A stretch of 64,000 nucleotides of DNA from Agrobacterium sp. a22-2 (GTDB lineage: Bacteria; Pseudomonadota; Alphaproteobacteria; Rhizobiales; Rhizobiaceae): the NCBI RefSeq assembly GCF_012276985.1, contig NZ_JAAXMM010000002.1, forward strand, positions 186,001 to 250,000, written 5' to 3'. This document shows, piece by piece, positions 1 to 8,409 of this stretch. Below the pieces are notes generated by a model, which was not told the DNA's origin, did not search any database, and saw only the letters and a list, made by a program, of their open reading frames with translations. Position 1 is the stretch's first letter, and every line of letters begins with the position of its first letter. A program made the position numbers and the translations under genes.

Positions 1-2
1 AT

Positions 3-329
3 ACAGAGCTGGAAAACTGGCTGTCGTCGGTGACCGATGTCGGCTCCGACATGGTACAGGTCAGCGAACCCGGTGCAACGATCGCCGCCGAAGACCTGAA
101 CCGGCTGATCGAACAGCTGACGCGGATCGCCGACCAGCCCGCAGCCAAAGGCAACGACAGGTCGGTCACGGCCATCGCCGGGCTTGCCGAAGGCATTCAG
201 GGGCTCGTCAAGAACATGCGCAACGAGCAGCAGATGCTGCGTGACTGGATCGAGGCGCAGCAGGAAGACGCCCGCGCCATGCGCAAGACCCTGGACCGGC
301 TCAACGACAAGATCGGCGGGAGCAAGTAA
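3..329 (+). CDS. MotA/TolQ/ExbB-like proton-channel protein, C-terminal fragment
   Basis: The window opens inside this gene; 108 residues are visible in frame from base 3 to a TAA stop at 327-329. The visible part is hydrophilic and mostly helical, with no membrane segment, so the channel domain must lie to the left of the window. I assign the family from context: the stop is 3 bases before an OmpA/MotB-like gene, and rhizobial chromosomes carry such a channel plus peptidoglycan-anchor pair outside the flagellar cluster. MotA/ExbB-type proteins use the proton gradient to drive a partner in the inner membrane. The fragment alone would not reveal the family, so the call rests on the neighbour. 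Confidence 0.6.
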   Translation, partial: TELENWLSSVTDVGSDMVQVSEPGATIAAEDLNRLIEQLTRIADQPAAKGNDRSVTAIAGLAEGIQGLVKNMRNEQQMLRDWIEAQQEDARAMRKTLDRLNDKIGGSK

Positions 330-332
330 CCG

Positions 333-1364
333 ATGGCCCTGGGGCGCAATCGCCGCGGAGATCGCGGGGTCGATTATTGGCCGGGTTTCGTGGACGCCCT
401 GTCCACGTTGCTGCTGGCCATCATGTTCCTGCTCACGGTTTTTGTGCTGGCGCAGTTCATTCTCAGCCGCGAGATTTCCGGCAAGGATGAGGTTCTCAAT
501 CGTCTCAACAGCCAGATCGCCGAGCTTACCCAGCTCCTGGCGCTGGAAAAGAGCGGCAAGCAGGATCTGGAAGATACGCTTGCCTCGCTGCAGTCGTCGC
601 TGTCTGTGTCCGAGGACGAGCGGACGCGGCTGCAGGCACTGCTCGACTCAGGCGCCGGCTCGGCCGACAGTTCGCGGGCGCAGATCGGTGCGCTGACCGA
701 CAAGCTCCAGCAGGAGCAACAGGTGAGCGGCCGGGCGCTCAGCCAGATCGAGCTTCTGAACCAGCAGATCGCAGCCCTTCGCGCGCAGATCGCCGCCGTC
801 GAAGAGGCTTTGCAGGCATCCGAGGCGAAAGATCAGAATTCCCAGGCCAAGATCGCCGATCTTGGCCGTCGCCTGAACGTCGCTCTGGCGCAGAGGGTGC
901 AGGAACTGAACCGTTATCGCTCCGACTTCTTCGGCCGGCTGAGGGAAATCCTGTCGGACCGGGAGAATATCCGCATTGTCGGCGACCGCTTCGTGTTTCA
1001 ATCGGAAGTGTTGTTCCCTTCCGGCGGCAACGAGCTCAACCCTGAGGGCCAGGTCGAGATGGCAAAGCTCGCCACCGCCCTGCTTGATCTTGCCAAGGAG
1101 ATTCCAGCCGAAATCAACTGGGTGCTGCGCGTCGACGGACATACCGACAATGTCCAGCTGTCCGGTTCCGGCCGCTATGCCGACAACTGGGAGCTTTCGG
1201 CGGCACGCGCCATTTCGGTCGTCAAGTTCCTGATTTCCAAGGGCGTGCCTTCGGAGCGGCTGGTGGCGGCAGGGTTTGGCGAATACCAGCCGATTGCCGA
1301 GGGCGACACACCCGAGGCGCGCAATCAGAACCGGCGAATCGAGTTGAAACTGACGGAGCGGTAA
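333..1364 (+). CDS. OmpA/MotB-like peptidoglycan-binding protein
   Basis: 343 residues. A short basic N-terminus is followed by one membrane segment at about residues 22-45, a long alanine/glutamine-rich coiled coil at about 50-195, and a C-terminal OmpA-like domain at about 215-340. The OmpA domain shows the peptidoglycan-binding signature VDGHTDN, and a later NQNRRIEL segment. This layout (single helix, spacer, OmpA domain) is that of MotB-type stator anchors. It begins 3 bases after the channel gene, so the two are almost certainly one operon and one complex. It lacks the flagellar context of true motB; the role is probably envelope-related but is not shown by the sequence. Confidence 0.85.
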   Translation: MALGRNRRGDRGVDYWPGFVDALSTLLLAIMFLLTVFVLAQFILSREISGKDEVLNRLNSQIAELTQLLALEKSGKQDLEDTLASLQSSLSVSEDERTRLQALLDSGAGSADSSRAQIGALTDKLQQEQQVSGRALSQIELLNQQIAALRAQIAAVEEALQASEAKDQNSQAKIADLGRRLNVALAQRVQELNRYRSDFFGRLREILSDRENIRIVGDRFVFQSEVLFPSGGNELNPEGQVEMAKLATALLDLAKEIPAEINWVLRVDGHTDNVQLSGSGRYADNWELSAARAISVVKFLISKGVPSERLVAAGFGEYQPIAEGDTPEARNQNRRIELKLTER

Positions 1365-1553
1365 CGCTCGGGATCAGGTCTCGCGTTGACGGCGGGCGAC
1401 CCTTGGTGTCGGGTACAACTTCCAGGTTGGCGAATTCCCGTAAAAGTTTGTCACTTGGGATCGATTGCGCCGAACGGGCGCCTCTCGGGGGTTGCGGATA
1501 TTTTACGTTCTCGTAAGAGTAAGTTATCGCACCTTGTGGGCGGAGGCTTGCGG

Positions 1554-3197
1554 ATGGATTTTGACGTATTGGTGATTGGGGCCGGCCTTGCCGGCCTGGT
1601 CGCGGCGGCGGAGGCAGCCGACCGTGGCCTGCGGATCTGTGTGCTCGACCAGGAGGGGGAGCAGAATCTCGGCGGACAGGCCTTCTGGTCGCTGGGGGGA
1701 CTGTTTTTTGTCGACAGTCCCGAGCAGCGGCGATTGGGCATCCGAGACAGTGTCGAGCTGGCCCGACAGGACTGGCAGGGATCTGCCGGTTTCGACCGGG
1801 CCGAGGATTACTGGCCGCGCCAATGGGCCGAGGCTTACCTGGAATTTGCCGCCGGCGAAAAGCGCGACTGGCTGAAAAGCCAGGGGATGGGCTGGTTTCC
1901 GGTTGTCGGCTGGGCGGAGCGCGGCGGCTCGTTTGCCGATGGCCATGGCAACTCCGTGCCGCGCTTCCACATCACCTGGGGCACGGGGCCAGCCGTGCTG
2001 GCGCCTTTCGTCAGGCGCGTGCGCGCCGCCGAAGAGCAGGGGCTTGTTTCGTTTCGGTTCCGCCATCAGGTGGACCAGTTGATCCTTACCAATGGCGTCG
2101 TCTGCGGCGCCCGGGGCACCGTTTTGAAACCGGATGCTGTGGCGCGCGGCGCGGCAAGCTCGCGATTGTCGGTGGGCGAGTTTGAGATCAGTGCCAGCGC
2201 TGTCATCGTCACCTCCGGCGGCATCGGCGGCAATCACGATCTGGTGCGCAAGAGCTGGCCGGTGGACCGTCTCGGTGCTCCACCGAAAAGCATGGTGAGC
2301 GGTGTTCCCCAACATGTCGACGGGCGCATGCTGGCGATTTCGCAGCGGGCCGGCGGCGAGGTGATCAATGGCGACCGGATGTGGCACTATACTGAAGGTG
2401 TGCGCAACTTCGATCCGATCTGGCCAAACCACGGCATCCGTATCCTGCCAGGACCCTCGTCCTTCTGGTGCGATGCCGATGGCAATCGGTTTGCAGCTCC
2501 AGCACTGCCCGGTTTCGACACGATGGCGACCTTGAAGGCGATCCGCGACAGCGGTGCCGACTACAGCTGGTTCATCCTCAACAAGGCGATCATCAAGAAG
2601 GAGTTCGCCCTGTCAGGCTCGGAGCAGAATCCGGATCTGACGGACAAGAACATCCGGTTGCTCATGAAGCGGCTCGGCAGCAATCCGCCGGGTCCTGTGC
2701 AGGCCTTCATGGACAAAGGCGAGGATTTCGTCGTGCGGGAGACGCTGGAGGATCTGGTCGTCGCGATGAACGAGATCAGCGGCGAACACCGGATCGGCAT
2801 CCGTCATCTGCGACGACAGATCGAGGCACGCGATCGCGCCATGGAGAACAGTTTCAGCAAGGATGCGCAGATCACCGCCATCCGCGGCGCGCGAGCCTAT
2901 GTCGGCGACCGGCTGATGCGGACCGCCAAGCCGCATATGCTGCTCGACCCGAAATTCGGACCGCTGATCGCCGTGCGCCTGCATATCCTGACACGCAAGA
3001 CGCTGGGCGGACTGCACACCGACCTCAAGGCGCGAGTGCTGGACGGCCGCAACCAGCCGGTTCCGGGCCTTTATGCCGCCGGCGAAGTGGCGGGTTTCGG
3101 CGGTGGCGGCATGCATGGCTATAACGCTCTGGAGGGCACGTTCCTCGGCGGTTGCCTGTTTTCCGGCCGGATCGCCGGTCGCTCCGTCACGAATTGA
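1554..3197 (+). CDS. FAD-binding dehydrogenase (COG3573-type flavoprotein)
   Basis: I place the start at the ATG at 1554 (547 residues), because it puts the dinucleotide-binding motif GAGLAG at residues 9-14, as expected for this family; an open frame extends further upstream but has no family similarity. The C-terminus carries the second FAD-contact region with a glycine-rich GGGGMHG and a nearby GLYAAGEV motif. The fold is that of fumarate reductase/ketosteroid dehydrogenase flavoproteins. The substrate is unknown. A small inverted repeat (TTACG-TTCT-CGTAA, 1503-1516) lies 38 bases before the start. The gene is convergent with the ABC exporter, 10 bases apart. Confidence 0.85.
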   Translation: MDFDVLVIGAGLAGLVAAAEAADRGLRICVLDQEGEQNLGGQAFWSLGGLFFVDSPEQRRLGIRDSVELARQDWQGSAGFDRAEDYWPRQWAEAYLEFAAGEKRDWLKSQGMGWFPVVGWAERGGSFADGHGNSVPRFHITWGTGPAVLAPFVRRVRAAEEQGLVSFRFRHQVDQLILTNGVVCGARGTVLKPDAVARGAASSRLSVGEFEISASAVIVTSGGIGGNHDLVRKSWPVDRLGAPPKSMVSGVPQHVDGRMLAISQRAGGEVINGDRMWHYTEGVRNFDPIWPNHGIRILPGPSSFWCDADGNRFAAPALPGFDTMATLKAIRDSGADYSWFILNKAIIKKEFALSGSEQNPDLTDKNIRLLMKRLGSNPPGPVQAFMDKGEDFVVRETLEDLVVAMNEISGEHRIGIRHLRRQIEARDRAMENSFSKDAQITAIRGARAYVGDRLMRTAKPHMLLDPKFGPLIAVRLHILTRKTLGGLHTDLKARVLDGRNQPVPGLYAAGEVAGFGGGGMHGYNALEGTFLGGCLFSGRIAGRSVTN

Positions 3198-3207
3198 TTT
3201 GTGTCGC

Positions 3208-5010
3208 TTATTTCGCGGCGGCCAGAAACTCCTGGGCGCCGCTTTCGAACTGCAGCCTTGCCAGCTTGGCATAAAGGCCACCGTGCTGGATCAGGCTCTG
3301 GTGGGTTCCCTGCTCGACGATCCGGCCATCATCCAGCACCAGAATGCGATCGGCCTTCAGCACGGTCGCCAGCCGGTGGGCGATGACGATCGTGGTCCGG
3401 CTCTTCATCAAGCCGTCGAGCGCCTTCTGCACCAGGGTTTCGCTTTCGGCGTCAAGCGCCGAGGTTGCCTCGTCGAGCAGCAATACGGGGGCATTGCGCA
3501 GGATGGCGCGGGCAATGGCGATGCGCTGCCGCTGGCCGCCGGACAGGGTTATGCCGCGTTCGCCGACGGCGGTGTCGTAGCCGTTTTCCAGCCTTGCAAT
3601 GAATTCGTCGGCCTGGGCGGCGACAGCTGCGGCCTTGACGTCGTCGCGTGTCGCACCCGGCGTGCCGAAGGCGATGTTGTCGTGGATGGCGGCGGCAAAG
3701 ATCGTGACATCCTGGGGCACGATGGCCAGCCGTGACCGCAGCGCCTCCGGCGTGACCGTGCGGATGTCGATATCATCGAGCTTCACCGTGCCGCTGACCG
3801 GGTCGTAGAAGCGCAGCACAAGCGAAAAGATCGTGCTCTTGCCAGCCCCGGACGGACCGACGATCGCGATGGTTTCGCCACTGTCGGCCTTGAAGCTCAA
3901 GCCTTTCAGGGCCGAGCGGGAGGAATGGGACGGATAGGCGAAGTGAACGTCGGAGAATTCGACAATGCCCTTGGCAGGCGTCGGCAGGGCGACCGGAGCG
4001 GCCGGCGCGGCAATGGCCGAAACTTCCTGGAGAAGCTCCGTCAGCCGTTCGGCGGCGCCGCCGGCCTGCGCCAGTTCACCCCAGACTTCCGACAACTGGC
4101 CGAGCGAACTGCCGGCAATCACCGAATAAAGCACGAACTGCCCAAGCGTTCCGGCTGAAATCGTGCCGGACAGCACGCCCTGCGCGCCATACCACAACAC
4201 GGCGGCAATGCTGCCGAAGACGAGGATGATGGCAAAGCCGGTCAAGAGGGCGCGGGATTTCACCGCGGCTTTTGCGGCCTGGTAGGCCTCCTCGACGGCA
4301 TCGCCATAACGGGCGGCGGCCACGGCTTCACCGTTGAAGGCCTGAACCGTGCGGGCGGCACCGATGGTCTCGCCGGCAAAGGCGGAGGCGAGCGCCAGCG
4401 TGTCCTGCGCGGCACGTGACCTTTTGCGCACCGAGCGGCCGAAGGCGACGAGCGGGAAGACGATGATCGGGATGGCGGCCAGCACCAGCACAGACAGGCC
4501 GGGGCTGGTGTAGATCATCATGACCATGGCGCCGAGGCACATGATGGTGTTGCGTAGCGCTACCGAAGCCGTAGCGCCGACCGCGGATTTGATTTGGGTG
4601 GCGTCGGCGGTCAGCCGCGAGACGATTTCGCCGGACTGGTTGACGTCGAAGAAGGCCGGCGACAGCCGCGTCACATGGGCGAAGACCTCGCGGCGGATAT
4701 CGGACACGATGCGCTCGCCGATCGAGATCACGTAATAATACCGCATGGCGCTGGCAATCGCCATGACGACCGCCAGCACGATCAGCATGGCAAAATACTT
4801 GTTGATGAAGGCGCTGTCGGTGGCGGCAAAGCCGTGGTCGATCATGCGGCGCACGGCCAGCGGCAGGGCAAGCGTGGTTGCTGCCGCCAGGGTCAGAAAG
4901 AACAGAGCGGCGAGAACCATGCCGCGATAGCGCAGCAGGTAAGGCCAGAGGCGGGCGAGGGGGCGTAGATTCCGGCGGTTTTTCTGCTGGACATCGACAG
5001 TATCTGACAC
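3208..5010 (-). CDS. ABC exporter, fused permease and ATPase (MsbA-like)
   Basis: 600 residues starting at a GTG (5008-5010) with a GGGGGAG ribosome site about 9 bases upstream. The N-terminal half (about 25-320) is a six-helix type I exporter membrane domain. The ATPase domain (about 347-590) has Walker [10 protein letters not shown] at 385-393, the signature LSGGQRQR near 490 and Walker [13 protein letters not shown] near 510. Half-transporters of this kind form homodimers and export lipids or drugs. The rhizobial orthologues sit beside rpmE as here. The substrate cannot be told from sequence; the gene is divergent from rpmE, so both promoters lie in 5011-5199. Confidence 0.92.
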   Translation of the reverse strand: MSDTVDVQQKNRRNLRPLARLWPYLLRYRGMVLAALFFLTLAAATTLALPLAVRRMIDHGFAATDSAFINKYFAMLIVLAVVMAIASAMRYYYVISIGERIVSDIRREVFAHVTRLSPAFFDVNQSGEIVSRLTADATQIKSAVGATASVALRNTIMCLGAMVMMIYTSPGLSVLVLAAIPIIVFPLVAFGRSVRKRSRAAQDTLALASAFAGETIGAARTVQAFNGEAVAAARYGDAVEEAYQAAKAAVKSRALLTGFAIILVFGSIAAVLWYGAQGVLSGTISAGTLGQFVLYSVIAGSSLGQLSEVWGELAQAGGAAERLTELLQEVSAIAAPAAPVALPTPAKGIVEFSDVHFAYPSHSSRSALKGLSFKADSGETIAIVGPSGAGKSTIFSLVLRFYDPVSGTVKLDDIDIRTVTPEALRSRLAIVPQDVTIFAAAIHDNIAFGTPGATRDDVKAAAVAAQADEFIARLENGYDTAVGERGITLSGGQRQRIAIARAILRNAPVLLLDEATSALDAESETLVQKALDGLMKSRTTIVIAHRLATVLKADRILVLDDGRIVEQGTHQSLIQHGGLYAKLARLQFESGAQEFLAAAK

Positions 5011-5056
5011 GGGTGCTTTCTCCCCCCATCACGCCATCGTCTTGACGTCTGGGTAC

Positions 5057-5085
5057 TTGTTATCTTTGCGACCTTGATGTATAGG
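5057..5085 (+). promoter_or_regulatory. Candidate sigma-70 promoter of rpmE
   Basis: TTGTTA at 5057-5062 and TATAGG at 5080-5085 are separated by 17 bases, about 115 bases before the rpmE start. Another -35-like CTTGAC lies at 5041-5046. Assigned by eye only. Confidence 0.35.
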
Positions 5086-5199
5086 CTCCCAATCGAATTG
5101 GGAAGCCGTAGCCTGATCAGACTGCGGCTTCATTTATTGAATAGGGTCACTAGACGCAATTGCGGCAAATGGACCCTCCGGCACAGCAGGAAGATCGTT

Positions 5200-5421
5200 A
5201 TGAAGGCTAGCATTCATCCCGACTATCACATGATCAAGGTGGTCATGACCGACGGCACCGAATATGAAACGTTCTCCACCTGGGGTTCGGAAGGCGCTGT
5301 CATGAACCTTGAAATCGACTCCAAGTCGCATCCGGCCTGGACCGGCGGCAATCAGCAGCTTATGGACCGCGGCGGCCGTCTTTCCAAGTTCAACAAGCGT
5401 TTCGGCGGCCTCGGCCTCTAA
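5200..5421 (+). CDS. rpmE: 50S ribosomal protein L31
   Basis: 73 residues from the ATG at 5200, which matches the family N-terminus [10 protein letters not shown]; the longer open frame from 5074 has no family match. L31 bridges the two ribosomal subunits. The protein contains no cysteine at all, so it is the zinc-independent (C-minus) form rather than the CxxC zinc-binding form. A clear terminator follows 28 bases after the stop. It is divergent from the ABC exporter. Confidence 0.95.
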   Translation: MKASIHPDYHMIKVVMTDGTEYETFSTWGSEGAVMNLEIDSKSHPAWTGGNQQLMDRGGRLSKFNKRFGGLGL

Positions 5422-5448
5422 TCGCTCGTCGGATTACCGCATTTCAAG

Positions 5449-5472
5449 AGCCCGGCAGTGCCGGGCTTTTTT
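5449..5472 (+). terminator. Rho-independent terminator of rpmE
   Basis: Inverted repeat AGCCCGG/CCGGGCT with a five-base loop, followed by a run of T to 5472, 28 bases after the rpmE stop. Confidence 0.85.
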
Positions 5473-5540
5473 GCGTTGATCGGAGCGTCGATACTTCAAG
5501 TTCAGGCTCGGCTTTTTCAGGCTTGGCTTTGGTCACCATG

Positions 5541-5574
5541 AAAAACCCGGCATTGCGCGGGGCAAAGCCGGGTT
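5541..5574 (-). terminator. Rho-independent terminator of rcdA
   Basis: On the minus strand AACCCGGC pairs with GCCGGGTT around a 15-base loop and is followed by TTTTT (5541-5545). It lies about 70 bases past the rcdA stop. Confidence 0.75.
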
Positions 5575-5641
5575 GAATGAAAGCATCTGTCTCGATTTGA
5601 GGCATCAGCCCGGCGTTGCCGCCGGGGCGCTCGTCAAAGGA

Positions 5642-6157
5642 TCAGTTGGTGCCGAAGGCCGTGCGCAGCAGGTTGAGCTGGGCCTGAACGCTGTTTTCGT
5701 TGTCGGGAACGATGGCAGCTTCGCTTGGGCGATAGATCTCACGGTCCAGAATGGCGATGCGGTTCTGCAGGCGCAACGAGCGCTCGACCAGATCGCGGAA
5801 GGCTTCCGGCAGATCGAGCCAGCCCGGCGCCGAACGGTCGACGTTGAAGCCATCGAGGCGGACCTTGCTCTTCTCGGAGATAACCTGTTCGCGGCTCATT
5901 TCGCCATTGTTGACGGCGCGCTGCAGCAGCAACCACGAGGCCATCTGCATCAGGCGGGTGGTCAGGCGCATGGATTCGGCTGCGTAAAGCACGGAGGCCA
6001 TACGCGGTAGAACCTTGGCAGCCGAGCGGCCCGGTCCGTCGAGATAGGCGGCGGTTTCTTCGACCAGGCCCATGCCTTCAGCATAGGTCGCCTTGAATTG
6101 CGACGATGCGGCGGCACGTCCGGCAAAGCTGACTGTATTCAATCCAAGTTCCGACAT
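5642..6157 (-). CDS. rcdA: DUF1465 protein, RcdA-type regulator of CtrA degradation
   Basis: 171 residues if started at the ATG at 6157 (MSELGLN); an ATG two codons upstream at 6163 and others at 6181/6184 are in frame, and the AGGGA at about 6165-6169 fits 6157 best. The protein is helical throughout, as in the DUF1465 (PF07323) family. The Caulobacter member RcdA is an adaptor that, with CpdR and PopA, brings the cell-cycle regulator CtrA to the ClpXP protease at the pole. The function here is inferred from that family. An exact CtrA-type box lies about 120 bases upstream, matching the feedback known in Caulobacter. A terminator follows the gene. Confidence 0.82.
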   Translation of the reverse strand: MSELGLNTVSFAGRAAASSQFKATYAEGMGLVEETAAYLDGPGRSAAKVLPRMASVLYAAESMRLTTRLMQMASWLLLQRAVNNGEMSREQVISEKSKVRLDGFNVDRSAPGWLDLPEAFRDLVERSLRLQNRIAILDREIYRPSEAAIVPDNENSVQAQLNLLRTAFGTN

Positions 6158-6275
6158 TGACATGATCCCTGCCTTACGCATCACTTACTTCAGGTATGAC
6201 AGCGTGTCCGGGGAGCCGGCTGCCGTCTGATTGGCCTAACGATGATACCAATACCCGAAATGCGCAAGCCGTTTC

Positions 6276-6290
6276 TTAAAGAAGGGTTAA
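6276..6290. promoter_or_regulatory. CtrA box (TTAA-N7-TTAA) upstream of rcdA
   Basis: Exact TTAA, seven bases (AGAAGGG), TTAA. It is the full-site consensus of the response regulator CtrA and sits 119-133 bases upstream of the chosen rcdA start. Confidence 0.6.
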
Positions 6291-6325
6291 TTCCCACAGT
6301 TTTGAGTTAGGATTGTGGCAGAAAC

Positions 6326-6351
6326 AAAAAAAGAGCCGCAAATGCGGCTCT
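6326..6351 (-). terminator. Rho-independent terminator, minus strand
   Basis: AGAGCCGC/GCGGCTCT with an ATTT loop, followed on the minus strand by six or more T. It could end the MFS-DUF1192 transcript (stop 240 bases away) or an unannotated short transcript. Confidence 0.75.
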
Positions 6352-6591
6352 CAAGGTAAAACAGGGAGAAAAATCAGACCAATTCGCCAAGCGGTGAAAC
6401 TGCCTGAATCCAGAAGCTCCGGATGACTATACAATCCCACATGACGCTTAATTTTGGGTTAACCGACTGAATAAACGGCAACGCCCACGTCCCGTTATCG
6501 AATACCACTGCCCATTTTGAAATAATACTTGGCATGAGAAGGCTAGCTGACATGCGGCCTTCGGCCGACTCAGGGTCTGCGGCGCCCGTCT

Positions 6592-6783
6592 TTACGACTT
6601 GAAAAAGCTCTCGGCCGCCTGCCGGCCCGCCGTCTTTCTGGTGCGTTCGGCTTCAAGGCGCTCGATTTCCTCGCGCAGCAGGGCGATTCGGCTCGTCAAT
6701 TCGTCTGCCGACAGCAAGGAAAGATCGCAACCCAGTTCGTGGCCCGCGGGCTTCTTCGGGCGGTCTTCGTCGAGAAAGCTCAT
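6592..6783 (-). CDS. DUF1192 family protein
   Basis: 63 residues. An N-terminal MSFLDEDRPKKP stretch is followed by a short predicted coiled coil (about 25-50, ISRIALLREEIERLEAE-like pattern), typical of the small alphaproteobacterial DUF1192 family, whose function is unknown. The start codon overlaps the stop of the upstream MFS gene (ATGA), so the two are translationally coupled. Confidence 0.85.
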   Translation of the reverse strand: MSFLDEDRPKKPAGHELGCDLSLLSADELTSRIALLREEIERLEAERTRKTAGRQAAESFFKS

Positions 6784-8072
6784 GCCTTGGCCTCCTTCAT
6801 GGCGTCGTCGTGAGGGCTTGCGGATCCGTCCAACGGTGCGGCACGCGGATCGAGCGACAGGCTCTCAGGCGTGCTCATCGGCGATGTGGATACCGGAATG
6901 GACGAGAAACTGCCGCGTTCGGCGGCCGGGATCGCGGCTCTGAGCCGGCTGCGGAACAGCGCGTATGCGCACAGCAGGATATGCGCGCTCGCCGTCACGG
7001 CAAAGAGCGCATAGGGTCCGAGATGGGTCATGACAGGGCCGCCGAGCGTCGGGCCGATGATGGTGCCGATACCGAACAGCAGCAGTAGTCCGCCCGATAC
7101 TTTGACGAAATCGCCGGTATCGGCAAAGTCGTTGGCATGGGCGACGGCAATCGGATAGAGCGCGTTGGAGGTTGCCCCGTAAAAGGCGACAAGGGCGATC
7201 AGCACGATCGGATTGTGCGGCTGGAAGACCACGATCAGCAGGGCCGCAAGGGCCGCCGCGAGGCCGATGCCGGCCAGCACAAAGCGGCGGTCGGTCACAT
7301 CGGACAGCTTGCCGGCTGGAAACTGCATGGCGGCGCCAGCAAAGATCGTCAGGCTCATCATCAGGGCGATCGTCGTACCCGACATGCCGGCCCTGGCGCC
7401 GAACACGGCGCCGAGCGTGCCGTAGGCGCCGTTGGCGATGCCGATCAGCAGGATGCCGACGAAGGACACCGGCGAGTTGCGGTAGAGCCGGGGCAGGTCG
7501 AGCTTGACGGATTTCAACGGTTGCGGCGAGGCAGCGGTCGACAGCGTCGTCGGCAGCATGGCCAGGCAATAGAAGATGCCGCAGAACATGAAGAGAATAG
7601 GCGTCGAGACATCGCCGAACGGCACCAGCATCTGGCCGCCGACCACGCCGAACAGGGTGATCGAGATATAGAACGAGAAGATCGTGCCGCGGCTTTCGTT
7701 GGTGGCCCGCTCGTTCAGCCAGCTTTCGATGATCATCGATGTACCGGCGGTGCAGAAGCCGGTCAGGGCGCGAAGCGCCACCCACCAATACTGGTCGACC
7801 ACCACGCCGGTGGTCAGGGCGACGATGGCGATCACCGAGATGAAGGTGGAGAACGCCCTGACATGACCGACGCGCATGACGAGTTTCGGAGCAAAGAAAC
7901 AGCCCAGCACGAAGCCCGAAGCCCAGGACGTGCCGAGCAAGCCGAGGATCTCGTTGGAATAGCCTTCCGCCGAACCTCGAACCGGCAGCAGCAGCCCATG
8001 CAGGCCGTTGCCGAGAAAGAGGAAGAGGGTTCCAAGCAGCAGGGAGAGGACAGGAAATAGATTTCTTCTCAT
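6780..8072 (-). CDS. MFS transporter
   Basis: 430 residues from the ATG at 8072; the open frame goes 19 codons further but MRRNLFPVLS gives the normal short cytoplasmic lead into helix 1. About twelve hydrophobic segments are visible, with the loop RVGHVRAF after helix 2 standing in for the MFS-specific motif. The hydrophilic tail after about residue 385 is proline- and serine-rich. It resembles the YcaD-like/sugar efflux MFS proteins of rhizobia; the substrate is unknown. It is followed by DUF1192 with a 4-base overlap. Confidence 0.88.
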   Translation of the reverse strand: MRRNLFPVLSLLLGTLFLFLGNGLHGLLLPVRGSAEGYSNEILGLLGTSWASGFVLGCFFAPKLVMRVGHVRAFSTFISVIAIVALTTGVVVDQYWWVALRALTGFCTAGTSMIIESWLNERATNESRGTIFSFYISITLFGVVGGQMLVPFGDVSTPILFMFCGIFYCLAMLPTTLSTAASPQPLKSVKLDLPRLYRNSPVSFVGILLIGIANGAYGTLGAVFGARAGMSGTTIALMMSLTIFAGAAMQFPAGKLSDVTDRRFVLAGIGLAAALAALLIVVFQPHNPIVLIALVAFYGATSNALYPIAVAHANDFADTGDFVKVSGGLLLLFGIGTIIGPTLGGPVMTHLGPYALFAVTASAHILLCAYALFRSRLRAAIPAAERGSFSSIPVSTSPMSTPESLSLDPRAAPLDGSASPHDDAMKEAKA

Positions 8073-8247
8073 GATCCCGTGTCGCGTGTGTTTGCCGAAA
8101 AAGCAAGGGCGGGTAAGCTGCAACGTCACCGTTCATCGAAAAGCTTGCGCAGCGGCGGGTCTGGCGATAACGCCATGGTGGACAATGTTGGAAAGGGAAA
8201 GTGTCTTCCCTATGGCATTGTTCCCTTTGCTTCATCAAGGATATGCA

Positions 8248-8403
8248 ATGACCAAGGTGATTTCCGGGTTTCTCATCCTGGCCATGGCCATCCAGATCAT
8301 CAGGCCGCTCGGCCTGCCGGGCCTGAAGAAGCGCAGCGACTTCTGGAAAATCGCGGTGATCGCCTTCGTGATCTGGTCGGTGACGCTGCTGATCCGCCCC
8401 TGA
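8248..8403 (+). CDS. Small two-helix membrane protein, unknown function
   Basis: 51 residues, with a good AAGGA ribosome site (8237-8241) six bases before the ATG. Two hydrophobic segments (about 3-20 and 33-49) are joined by a basic loop GLKKRSDFWK. I recognise it only as a small hypothetical protein of the kind seen in rhizobia. It is convergent with the PhzF-like gene, 6 bases apart. Confidence 0.65.
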   Translation: MTKVISGFLILAMAIQIIRPLGLPGLKKRSDFWKIAVIAFVIWSVTLLIRP

Positions 8404-8409
8404 CGCCGT

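Larger units (their letters stand above)
6185..6591. other. Intergenic region between rcdA and DUF1192 genes
   Basis: This AT-rich gap of about 400 bases holds the CtrA-type box (6276-6290), a minus-strand terminator (6326-6351), and about 240 bases between that terminator and the end of the DUF1192 gene in which I see no open frame with a ribosome site. A small RNA ending at the terminator is possible; no convincing promoter was found. Confidence 0.5.

Noticed and set aside
333..1364. Zorya-like phage defence (ZorAB)
   Set aside because: The channel/anchor layout is similar, but the next genes are a flavoprotein and an ABC exporter, with no helicase or nuclease partner, and the pair looks like rhizobial core genome.
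5011..5199. Longer rpmE starting at 5074
   Set aside because: The extra 42 residues are not part of L31, and the ATG at 5200 gives the standard N-terminus.
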